Of a DNA stretch of 64,000 bases, positions 1 to 7,439 are shown one piece after another (the first letter of the stretch is position 1; each line of letters opens with the position of its first letter). Both the position numbers and the translations under genes were made by a program. Under the pieces are notes generated by a model that searched no databases, was not told the origin of the DNA, and was given only the letters and a program-made list of their open reading frames with translations. Source of the DNA: Nonomuraea sp. SBT364 (GTDB taxonomy: Bacteria > Actinomycetota > Actinomycetes > Streptosporangiales > Streptosporangiaceae); NCBI RefSeq assembly GCF_001083785.1, contig NZ_LAVL01000011.1:1-64000 (forward strand). Reading direction: 5' to 3'.

Positions 1-149
1 CCGTGGCGGCGGATGAGCTCCTCCACGGCGGCGCGGGTCTGAGAGGACACTTCGGACCGGCCGTTCACGACCTTGGAGACCGTCGCGGTGGAGACTCCGG
101 CCAGCTCGGCGAGCTCGGCGATGGTCAGGGGAGACGACTCCGCGGTCAT
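1..149 (-). CDS. LacI-family transcriptional regulator, N-terminal part (cut by window edge)
   Basis: Only the first 49 codons are inside the window. They encode a classic LacI helix-turn-helix: TIAELAELAGVSTATVSKVV followed by NGRSEVSSQTR, the recognition and hinge-leading segment. The ATG at 149-147 fits the family start. No Shine-Dalgarno is visible; TAGACT (161-156) lies exactly at -12 to -7 if the A of ATG is +1, so the mRNA may be leaderless. The gene follows the GH127-GH43-GH62-GH43-GH27 block on the same strand, about 100 nt after the GH27 stop. It is therefore a candidate regulator of that block through the palindrome at 10188-10203. The ligand domain lies outside the window and the effector is unknown. 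Confidence 0.9.
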   Translation of the reverse strand, partial: MTAESSPLTIAELAELAGVSTATVSKVVNGRSEVSSQTRAAVEELIRRH

Positions 150-248
150 GGCCGCAGTCTAGCCACGCAGGGCCGGCGGGCAGCGGCGGACGCCCATGAA
201 GATCCGCTGCCGCCGGCGCTGCTCCTCGTGCGGGGCAGGAGCGATCCG

Positions 249-1883
249 TCAGAGGCGGTTCCACCGTTGGTTGGCGCCGGCGTGGCAGGTCCAGATGTTG
301 AGCCGGGAGCCGTTGGCGGTGCCGTTCTCGGTCACGTCCAGGCACTTGTTCGCGCCGATGGCGGTGATGGTGCCGTCGGTGTTGAAGCGCCATTTCTGGT
401 TGTTCTGGCCGTTGCAGTCCCAGATGAGAACGCTGGTGCCGTTGGCGGTGCCGTTGTTGTTGACGTCCAGGCACTTGCTGCCGTAGACGCGCAGTTCACC
501 GGCGGAGGTGGAGGTCCATTGCTGGTTGGCCTGTCCGTTGCAGTCCCAGATGTTCACCGGCGTGCCGTTGGCTTGAGACGCTTCGACCACGTCGAGGCAC
601 CGGCCGGATCCGACGCCTTGGATTCGCGTCGAAGGATTAGGGGTGCCGCCGCTGACGCGGTACACGACGGTGCCGTGGGCCGGGACGCTCGCCGAGATGT
701 TTCCCGTGGTCGTGGTGACGGTGTTGGTCCAGGCGTCGCGCAAGGAGAACGAGTTGCCGCTCAGGCCGATGGCGGAGGCGGTGGTGGTGATCGTGGTGGT
801 GCTGCCGCCCTGGTTGAACAGGGCCACCGCGACGTCGCCGTTGCCGAGGCGTTTGGCCAGGATGCGGCGGGTGCCGTCGTTGCTGATCTGGGTGGCCTGG
901 AGGCCGAGGGGGTCCTGGTTGATGGCGATCAGGTTTGGGTTCTTGAGGATTGTCGTGGTGGCGGCGTTCATGTTCCGGACGTCGTTGCCCGCGATGAGCG
1001 GCGAGGCCATGACGGCCCACAGGGCGAAGTGGCTGCGCATTTCGGTGTCGTTCATGCCGCCCCGGCCGACTTCCATCATGTCGGGGTCGTTGAAGGCGCC
1101 TGGGCGGGCGTAGCCGGCGAGAGGGACGTTGACGTTGACGATGTTCTGGATGCCCATCGGGTAGCCGTTGGTCTGGCCGGAGTCCCAGGTGTTGGTGATG
1201 TCCTCGGTGGTGCGCCAGATGTTGGCGACGTCGCCCCAGTTCCGCTGCGGGCCGGTCTTGGCGTGGATGCTGTTGGGGTTGATGCTGTAGAGGATCGGCC
1301 GGCCGGTGGCGGCGAGCGCGTCGCGCATCTTGGCGAAGGTGCGCACCTGGTCGTCGATGCTGCCGGTGGGTGAGCACCAGTCGTACTTGAGGTAGTCGAC
1401 GCCCCAGGCGGCGAACTGGCGGGCGTCCTGGGCCTCGTGGCCGAGGCTGCCGGTCGCGCCGGGGTAGGAGCCGAAGTACTGGGCGCAGGTCCTGTCGAGC
1501 GGGGCCTGGTAGAGGCCGAACTTCAGGCCCCTGGCGTGCAGGTAGTCGCCGAGGGCCTTCATGCCGCTCGGGAACCTCGACGGGTTGGCCTGGAGGTTCC
1601 CGGCCGAATCGCGGGTTGGGTCGAACCAGCAGTCGTCCACCACGACGTACTGATAGCCCAGGTCGCGCATGCCGTTGCTGACCAGGGCGTCGGCCGTCTG
1701 CTTGATCAGCGTCTCGTTGATGTTGCAGCCGAAGGTGTTCCAGGTGTTCCAGCCCATCGGAGGGGTACGGCCCACGCCGTTGTCCAGCGCCTGCGCCGGG
1801 CCGGCGGCCACGGCGCCCGTCGTCACGGCCAGCATCGTGGCGGCGGTCAGGGCGAGGGAAAAGCGCGTTCGTTTCCTGCTCAT
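249..1883 (-). CDS. Secreted GH27 alpha-galactosidase / beta-L-arabinopyranosidase with CBM13
   Basis: 544 aa. Residues 1-32 form a Sec signal peptide (AGPAQA cleavage region). The GH27 barrel runs from about 35 to 410 and starts with the hallmark PPMGWNTWN. D168 in YLKYDWC is the expected nucleophile and D228 in WRTTEDI the acid/base. A C-terminal ricin-type CBM13 (about 417-544) shows QxW repeats (NQQW, NQKW, NQRW). The usual GH27 GLYSDAG segment reads GLYQAPLD here, so simple alpha-galactosidase specificity should not be assumed. GH27 with CBM13 includes actinomycete beta-L-arabinopyranosidases, which would suit the arabinose-centred neighbourhood. The start has a good RBS (GAGGAG). It is last of five co-directional hydrolases, 108 nt after the GH43-CBM6 gene. 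Confidence 0.9.
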   Translation of the reverse strand: MSRKRTRFSLALTAATMLAVTTGAVAAGPAQALDNGVGRTPPMGWNTWNTFGCNINETLIKQTADALVSNGMRDLGYQYVVVDDCWFDPTRDSAGNLQANPSRFPSGMKALGDYLHARGLKFGLYQAPLDRTCAQYFGSYPGATGSLGHEAQDARQFAAWGVDYLKYDWCSPTGSIDDQVRTFAKMRDALAATGRPILYSINPNSIHAKTGPQRNWGDVANIWRTTEDITNTWDSGQTNGYPMGIQNIVNVNVPLAGYARPGAFNDPDMMEVGRGGMNDTEMRSHFALWAVMASPLIAGNDVRNMNAATTTILKNPNLIAINQDPLGLQATQISNDGTRRILAKRLGNGDVAVALFNQGGSTTTITTTASAIGLSGNSFSLRDAWTNTVTTTTGNISASVPAHGTVVYRVSGGTPNPSTRIQGVGSGRCLDVVEASQANGTPVNIWDCNGQANQQWTSTSAGELRVYGSKCLDVNNNGTANGTSVLIWDCNGQNNQKWRFNTDGTITAIGANKCLDVTENGTANGSRLNIWTCHAGANQRWNRL

Positions 1884-1991
1884 CGATGTCTCCTCAGGCT
1901 TGAGCGGCGTAGCCGCTGTTCCGTACGAACGTGTCGCGCATCGAACGGCGGCCGCCGGCCCCGGCGCATGGCGCGGCTCCCTTCTGGCAGG

Positions 1992-3815
1992 TCATCGGAA
2001 GGAGGCGTCGTCGACGTAGAGGCCGTCGGTGCCGTCGGCCGTCTCGACGTAGAAGGAGGCGTTGGACAGCGTCCCGGTCCAGGAGACGGTCGTGGTGCCG
2101 GTGAGCTGGGTCCAGCCGTTCGCGCTGACCGCTCGCGCCGGGGTGAGCTGGTGGTAGTTCGTGGTGCCGTTCGCCGTGACCGCCAGGGTCGCCTTCGCAC
2201 TCGGGGTTCCGCTCCGCGAGCGCACCCAGACGCTCGTGGTGTAGCTCTTACCGTTGGTGAGCTGGGCGGTCACGTTCTGGTTGGGGCCGTTCCAGGCGGC
2301 GGTACGTCCGGTGTTGAGCAGGGACCGGCTGCCGGCGTGGGCGACGTCGGTGACCGAGGACAGGGTGCCTCCGGAGGCGGTCCAGCCCGTCGTGCCGTTC
2401 TCCATGGTGCCGTTCGTCAGCAGGTCGGCGCCGTTGCCGCCGCTCGGCGTGAACTGCCACCAGTTGAGGTTGAGCAGGTAGCCGCTGCCGCCGGCGAACC
2501 GGAGGTAGAGATCATGGGTGCCGGTCGCCCCGGACACCGGGCAGGTGACCGAGGCCCAGTTCTGCCAGCCGCCGGTGCCGGTGACGGTGCAGGTGCCCAC
2601 CAGGGTCCCGGTGGCGCTGCCGAGCCGCAGCTCGATCCGGCCGCCGCCGGTGGCCGAGGCCACCCGGGCGGTGAAGGAGGAGGCGCCGGTGCCGAAGGCG
2701 ACCCCCTTGACCTTGAGGTGGTCGCCGTTCTCGATGAAGCCGACGTTCATGCCGCCTTCGCCGGAGGCTTCGGTCTCGACCCCGGAGGCCCAGGCGAGCG
2801 TCTCGGCCTCCTGGCGGACGAACGGGTTGAGCGTGCCGATCTGAGGCGGTCCGGCAGTGGTCATGTTGATGGCGGGGATGGTGCCGTCGGCGTTGTAGCT
2901 GAACTTCTCCACGGCCACCGACCTGGTGAAACCGCCTCCGCCGGGGAGGGCGCCGTTGTGGTAGAAGAAGTACGACCCGCCGTTGAAGTCGATGATCCCG
3001 GCGTGGTTGGTGAAGCTGCTTCCCTGGCGAGGCATGATCGTCCCGCGATAGGTCCACGGCCCGGTGGCGCTCGGGGCCGTGGAGTAGGCGATGAACTCCG
3101 AGCAGCATTCGGCGGCGAAGACGTTGTAGTAGAGGCCGTTGCGCTTGAAGACCCAGGGGGCTTCCTCGTAGAGGGTCGGGCGGCTCGCGTTGCCGGTGCG
3201 GGTGCCGTAGCCGGCCGTGGTGAGGGGGATCTGGGTGGGGCTGCCGGAGAAGGAGATCATGTCCGTGTTCAGCCGGACGTACCAGAGGCGAGGATTGCCC
3301 CAGTACAGATAGGCCTGGCCGTTGTCGTCGATGAAGACGTTGGGGTCAATCTCGCCGTTGTTGACCAGCGGGCGCCCGATGGCGTCCCGGAAGGGCCCGG
3401 TCGGGCTGTCGGCGACCGCGACGCCGATGGCCATCGAGCCGGTGGCGCGGTCGCGGACCGGCACGTACCAGTAGAAGCGGCCGTTGCGGTGGGCGACGTG
3501 GCCGGCCCAGGCGTTGGCGTCGGCCCAGGCGAAGGTGGCCAGGCTCATGGGCGAGCCGTGGTCGGTCCAGTTGGCCATGTCCGAGGAGGAGTAGACGCGC
3601 CAGTCCCGCATGGTGAAGTACGTGGAGCCGTCCTCGTCATGGCCGGTGTAGACGTAGACGCGGCCGTCGTGGACGAGCGGCGCGGGGTCGGCCGTGTAGA
3701 TGGTCTGCACGATCGGGTTGTCGGCCCCGGCCGCCGACGGGAACAGCACGGTCGGAAGCAGCAGGCCCACGGTGTACAGGACCGTGTACAGGACCGTGCG
3801 CAGGGCGGGTCTCAC
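1992..3815 (-). CDS. Secreted GH43 arabinoxylan hydrolase with CBM6 and a second C-terminal CBM
   Basis: 607 aa from the GTG at 3815, chosen because GAGGGAG sits 7-8 nt upstream; an upstream in-frame GTG (3860) would push the signal peptide inside the protein. Signal peptide about 1-31. The five-blade GH43 domain (about 35-325) shows the acidic triad: D in YTADPAP (base), D in GEIDPNVF (modulator) and E in EEAPWVFK (acid). A CBM6 follows (from RQEAETLAWASG to LNLNWWQF) and then a jelly-roll CBM4/9/22-like module (NGTMENGTTGWT to YVDDASF). Architecture and context point to an arabinofuranosidase or xylosidase acting on arabinoxylan. Exact specificity cannot be read from the sequence. It is the fourth gene of the leftward block. 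Confidence 0.88.
   Translation of the reverse strand: MRPALRTVLYTVLYTVGLLLPTVLFPSAAGADNPIVQTIYTADPAPLVHDGRVYVYTGHDEDGSTYFTMRDWRVYSSSDMANWTDHGSPMSLATFAWADANAWAGHVAHRNGRFYWYVPVRDRATGSMAIGVAVADSPTGPFRDAIGRPLVNNGEIDPNVFIDDNGQAYLYWGNPRLWYVRLNTDMISFSGSPTQIPLTTAGYGTRTGNASRPTLYEEAPWVFKRNGLYYNVFAAECCSEFIAYSTAPSATGPWTYRGTIMPRQGSSFTNHAGIIDFNGGSYFFYHNGALPGGGGFTRSVAVEKFSYNADGTIPAINMTTAGPPQIGTLNPFVRQEAETLAWASGVETEASGEGGMNVGFIENGDHLKVKGVAFGTGASSFTARVASATGGGRIELRLGSATGTLVGTCTVTGTGGWQNWASVTCPVSGATGTHDLYLRFAGGSGYLLNLNWWQFTPSGGNGADLLTNGTMENGTTGWTASGGTLSSVTDVAHAGSRSLLNTGRTAAWNGPNQNVTAQLTNGKSYTTSVWVRSRSGTPSAKATLAVTANGTTNYHQLTPARAVSANGWTQLTGTTTVSWTGTLSNASFYVETADGTDGLYVDDASFR
3772..3795. repeat. Tandem 12-bp duplication in a signal-peptide coding region
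   Basis: GTGTACAGGACC occurs twice in direct tandem (3772-3783 and 3784-3795) and begins a third time. On the coding strand this gives the repeated residues VLYT-VLYT-V in the signal peptide of the GH43-CBM6 protein. It looks like a small in-frame slippage event tolerated by the hydrophobic segment. Confidence 0.85.
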
Positions 3816-3939
3816 CAGTTGTCTCCCTCGGGCGGGTGGCGGTTCGTGGGCCCCGGACACGGCGGACGCTCCCCATACGCCGTGTCCAGGGCCCGGTTCA
3901 CAGGAGGGTCATCAGGAGGAGCCGGTCCGCGTCACGCGG

Positions 3940-5394
3940 TCAGCGCTGCAGTGTCAGCAGACCCGGCCGGTAGGGGAGGAGGCCGTAGTCACCGCCGGAG
4001 TTGGGGCTGCGTCCCTGGTAGAGCAGCTGCAGGTTGCACGGGTCGACGGTGAAGGTCTGGTCGGCGCTGGCGCGGATCAGTTCGCCGTGGCTGATGTCGT
4101 TGGTCCAGGTGGCGCCGCTGTTGGCCTTGCCGGCGAACGGGTTGCCCTCGGTGGCGGCCTGGGGCGTCCACGAGCCGTTCAGGCTGGTGGACGTGAACGA
4201 GCGGAAGTAGCGGCCCTGCGAGCCGATCGCCTCGACGAGCATGAGGTAGCGGTTCTGGTTCTGGAGCTTGTAGACCTGAACGGCTTCGAACAGGTTGTTC
4301 GTCGTGTCGCTCATGATCACCGTCGAGTTGCTGCCGAAGCTGCCCGGGAAGTTCCCGATGGGCATGCTGGCCCGGTAGATCTTGCCGTTGTCCCCGGCGA
4401 AGAACAGGTACATGTTCGTGCCGTCGCCGATGAGCGTCTGGTCGATGGGGCCCGTCCCGGAGCCGGAGATGCTTCCGGAGAAGAGCACCTGCTGCGATGA
4501 CCAGCCGTTCGGGTTGGTGGGGTCGCTGGAGGTCCGGTAGGAGAAGGCGGTCCCGCCCCACTGGTAGGCGAGCACCCAGATGTTCTTCGGGGCGAAGTAG
4601 AAGAGCGTGGGCGCGACAGTGGAGGAAGACATCGCGTTCTGGCTGGCCGAAGCCATCTCGGACCAGTTGCCGAAGAGGCCGAAGTTCATCGAGCCCCACC
4701 TGGTCCCGGTGTCGTGCGTCGTGGCGTAGACCAGGTGCCTGCCGTTGTAGGGGGCGACGGTGAAGTCCTTGAGCGAGACCCACCCGGACCTCGGGGTCGC
4801 CAGCGGGCCGGTCGATGTCCAGCGGTACGACGACGGGAGATCACACGGGCCGGGGTTGCCGCCGCCGTCCACCCGGACGAGTTGCCACTGCTGGTTGGTG
4901 CCGTTCCAGTCGTCGTATTGGACGATGTTGGCGCCGTCGGTGGTGGAGGCGCCTTGGACTTCGAGGGTTTTGCCGCTGTGGCGGGAGATGAGTCTGATGT
5001 GGCCGTCGGGGCTGTCGGCGAGTCTCCATTGCTGGTTGGTGCCGTTGTGGTCGGTCCATTGGACGATGGCGGCGCCGTTGGCGGTGGAGAAGTTGTGGAC
5101 GTCGAGGACTTTGCCGGAGTGGCGGGATTTGAGGCGGTAGTAGCCGCCGCCGGAGTCGACGAACTGCCATTGCTGCTGGTTCTGGTTGTTGCGGGCCCAT
5201 TGGGTGATGCGGGCGCCGTCGTTGGTGGCGAGGTTGTAGACGTCCAGCGCCTTGCCGCTGTTGCGGTTGACCAGCACATACCACGCGCTGGTGTCGACGG
5301 TGGCCGCGTTGGCGGACTGAGCCTGAAGGGCGACGAACAGGCTCGCCAGTAAGGTGGCCAGCGTTGCGAGGACGGCCAGGAATCTGAATCTCAC
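3940..5394 (-). CDS. Secreted GH62 alpha-L-arabinofuranosidase with N-terminal CBM13
   Basis: 484 aa from GTG 5394, with GGAG 6 nt upstream. Signal peptide 1-30 (QSANA/A). Residues about 32-170 are a CBM13 trefoil with three QxW repeats, encoded by cassette copy A. After a short GGGNPGP linker comes a full GH62 domain (about 178-484) with D in VSLKDFTV (base), D in GPIDQTLI and E in NNLFEAVQV (acid). GH62 enzymes are arabinofuranosidases that remove single arabinosyl side chains from arabinoxylan outside the cell. The start lies 26 nt after the upstream GH43 gene, so the two are almost surely cotranscribed. The closest family match is unambiguous. Confidence 0.94.
   Translation of the reverse strand: MRFRFLAVLATLATLLASLFVALQAQSANAATVDTSAWYVLVNRNSGKALDVYNLATNDGARITQWARNNQNQQQWQFVDSGGGYYRLKSRHSGKVLDVHNFSTANGAAIVQWTDHNGTNQQWRLADSPDGHIRLISRHSGKTLEVQGASTTDGANIVQYDDWNGTNQQWQLVRVDGGGNPGPCDLPSSYRWTSTGPLATPRSGWVSLKDFTVAPYNGRHLVYATTHDTGTRWGSMNFGLFGNWSEMASASQNAMSSSTVAPTLFYFAPKNIWVLAYQWGGTAFSYRTSSDPTNPNGWSSQQVLFSGSISGSGTGPIDQTLIGDGTNMYLFFAGDNGKIYRASMPIGNFPGSFGSNSTVIMSDTTNNLFEAVQVYKLQNQNRYLMLVEAIGSQGRYFRSFTSTSLNGSWTPQAATEGNPFAGKANSGATWTNDISHGELIRASADQTFTVDPCNLQLLYQGRSPNSGGDYGLLPYRPGLLTLQR
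4871..5298 (-). repeat. CBM13 cassette copy A (428 bp)
   Basis: Encodes the complete CBM13 of the GH62 protein, from VDTSAW to QLVRV. Compared by eye with copy B (6934-7361) it differs at one internal base (cataccac versus cgtaccac), and with copy C (12049-12476, opposite strand) only there and at the far edge. The match includes third codon positions and stops exactly at the domain boundaries, while the attached catalytic domains are unrelated. Confidence 0.95.
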
Positions 5395-5420
5395 GATGTG
5401 CTCCGATTATCCGATTCGGA

Positions 5421-7439
5421 CTAGGGGGTGGTGAGGTCGAAGCGGCGCACGGTCACCGCGCCGCCGAGGGACTGGGTGGCGTAGTTGAAGATCCCGAAGC
5501 GGTAGCCCATGAAGAACTGCCAGGCGTTGTTCAACGTGAAGGCCGGGCCGAGGCTGGCGAAGGTGCTGCCGTCGGTGCTGTAGGAGAAGCGCGCCTGCCT
5601 GCCGGACCCGGGCCGGATGTCCGCGTTGACCCGCAACCAGATCCGGCCGCCCGAGACGTTCGCGCTCGCCGCCTCCGTGCCGGTGCCGGTGGTCTGCCAC
5701 GAGCTGTTCATGGTGAGCCCGTTCGTCATCACGACCCGGTTGACGCCGTTGTCGCGTTTGATGCCGATCCAGGCCGACTGGTCGCGCAGCATCGCCAGCC
5801 CGGCGCGGTCGCCGTTGGCCATCTGCGCGTAGTCGAGCTCGATCGTCGCCGTCGACGACGGGCCCTGGATGCGGTGGGTCAGCGTGTTGCGGGCGTTGTA
5901 GAGGTCGCCCGTGACGGTGGCCGTCTGCAGGCGCAGGCCGTTGCCGGTGGAGTAGCGGCTGGTGTCGGGGTTGTGGTTCCACTCCCAGCGGTGCCCGAGC
6001 GTGCCCGTGGTGAAGGTGTCGGGGCCGATCATGGAGGCCACGGTGCGGCTGGTCTGGATGTTCGGCTTCGGGTAGTTGACTCCCCAGCCGCCGTTGACGG
6101 TCTGCACGGCCGGCCAGTCGCCGCTCCAGGTGATCGGCGCGAGTGCCGGGACCCGGCCGCCGGGGTAGGCGTCGACGAACGACATGTAGTACCAGTCGCC
6201 GTTCTGCGTCTGGACGAGCCCGCCCTGGTGCGGCACGCCGCCGCCGGAGATGGGGCCGGGCATGTTGAGCAGGACCTGGCGCATCTCGTACGGGCCCCAC
6301 GGCGAGGTGGAGCGGAGCACGTACTGGCCGTTGGCGGGGCGGGTCAGCCAGATGTAGTAGTAGCCGTTGCGCTTGTAGAAGCGGGCGCCCTCCAGGGTGC
6401 CGACGCTGCTCGGCGTCTGGAACACCTGCTGGGCGCGCACCTGGCTGAGCCCGTCGGCCGAGAGCTGGGCGACGCTGATGGTGCCGTTGCCGTAGGCGAC
6501 GTACATCGTGTCGTCGGTGTCGATCAGCAGGCCGGCGTCGTAGTAGCAGTTGTTGATCTGCGAGCGTTTGCTCCACGTGCCGTCGACGGCGGAGGCGGTG
6601 TAGACGTAGGTCCGGTTGAACTCGACGCAGCCCATCCAGTAGTAGGTGCTGTTGCTGGGCCGGTAGTTCAGGGTGGAGGCCCAGATGCCCTTCACGTACG
6701 CGCGGCCGCCGTTGAGGTCGTAGGCGCCCGAGCCGAAGTCGAGCCGGGGGACCGAATGCCCCGCGTACTCCCAGTCGACCAGGTTGTAGGAGCGCAGGAT
6801 CGGCGCGCCCGGCGAGTAGTGCATCGTCGAGGCCGAGTAGTAGTAGGCGTCCCCGACGCGGATGATGTCGCCGTCGGCGAAGTCCTGCCACACGACCGGG
6901 TTGGTGTACGTGCCACCACCGCCGCCGCCGTCGACCCGGACGAGTTGCCACTGCTGGTTGGTGCCGTTCCAGTCGTCGTATTGGACGATGTTGGCGCCGT
7001 CGGTGGTGGAGGCGCCTTGGACTTCGAGGGTTTTGCCGCTGTGGCGGGAGATGAGTCTGATGTGGCCGTCGGGGCTGTCGGCGAGTCTCCATTGCTGGTT
7101 GGTGCCGTTGTGGTCGGTCCATTGGACGATGGCGGCGCCGTTGGCGGTGGAGAAGTTGTGGACGTCGAGGACTTTGCCGGAGTGGCGGGATTTGAGGCGG
7201 TAGTAGCCGCCGCCGGAGTCGACGAACTGCCATTGCTGCTGGTTCTGGTTGTTGCGGGCCCATTGGGTGATGCGGGCGCCGTCGTTGGTGGCGAGGTTGT
7301 AGACGTCCAGCGCCTTGCCGCTGTTGCGGTTGACCAGCACGTACCACGCGCTGGTGTCGACCGTCGCGGCCGACGCCTGGGGCGTGAGGAACACGCCCAC
7401 GAACAGCAGGGACGAGAGGACCGCGAGCACGCGCTTCAC
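5421..7439 (-). CDS. Secreted GH43 arabinofuranosidase/xylosidase with N-terminal CBM13 and beta-sandwich C-domain
   Basis: 672 aa from the GTG at 7439, which overlaps the TGA of the upstream GH127 gene (GTGA) and has GGAGG 5 nt upstream, implying translational coupling. Signal peptide about 1-24 (TPQASA). CBM13 about 25-165 (cassette copy B), then a short poly-Gly linker. The GH43 propeller (about 172-460) carries D in FADGDIIR (base), D in YYDAGLLI and E in TLEGARFY (acid). The C-terminal domain of about 190 residues is a concanavalin-like beta-sandwich typical of GH43 subfamilies with a long C-domain. Expected to act on arabinoxylan or arabinan oligosaccharides outside the cell; the exact linkage is not deducible. 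Confidence 0.9.
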   Translation of the reverse strand: MKRVLAVLSSLLFVGVFLTPQASAATVDTSAWYVLVNRNSGKALDVYNLATNDGARITQWARNNQNQQQWQFVDSGGGYYRLKSRHSGKVLDVHNFSTANGAAIVQWTDHNGTNQQWRLADSPDGHIRLISRHSGKTLEVQGASTTDGANIVQYDDWNGTNQQWQLVRVDGGGGGGTYTNPVVWQDFADGDIIRVGDAYYYSASTMHYSPGAPILRSYNLVDWEYAGHSVPRLDFGSGAYDLNGGRAYVKGIWASTLNYRPSNSTYYWMGCVEFNRTYVYTASAVDGTWSKRSQINNCYYDAGLLIDTDDTMYVAYGNGTISVAQLSADGLSQVRAQQVFQTPSSVGTLEGARFYKRNGYYYIWLTRPANGQYVLRSTSPWGPYEMRQVLLNMPGPISGGGVPHQGGLVQTQNGDWYYMSFVDAYPGGRVPALAPITWSGDWPAVQTVNGGWGVNYPKPNIQTSRTVASMIGPDTFTTGTLGHRWEWNHNPDTSRYSTGNGLRLQTATVTGDLYNARNTLTHRIQGPSSTATIELDYAQMANGDRAGLAMLRDQSAWIGIKRDNGVNRVVMTNGLTMNSSWQTTGTGTEAASANVSGGRIWLRVNADIRPGSGRQARFSYSTDGSTFASLGPAFTLNNAWQFFMGYRFGIFNYATQSLGGAVTVRRFDLTTP
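6934..7361 (-). repeat. CBM13 cassette copy B (428 bp)
   Basis: Encodes the CBM13 of the GH43 protein at 5421-7439. It is nearly identical to copies A and C at nucleotide level and placed directly after the signal peptide, as in the GH62 gene. Rare A-ending codons (CAA, AGA, AAA) are concentrated inside the cassette. Confidence 0.95.

Noticed and set aside
3..1373. Long plus-strand open frame opposite the GH27 gene
   Set aside because: It is a shadow: low-complexity Gly/Asp/Val-rich translation with no domain, antisense to a clearly conserved enzyme. The same applies to the long antisense frames at 1437-4052, 7589-10138, 40434-44048 and 25631-28699.
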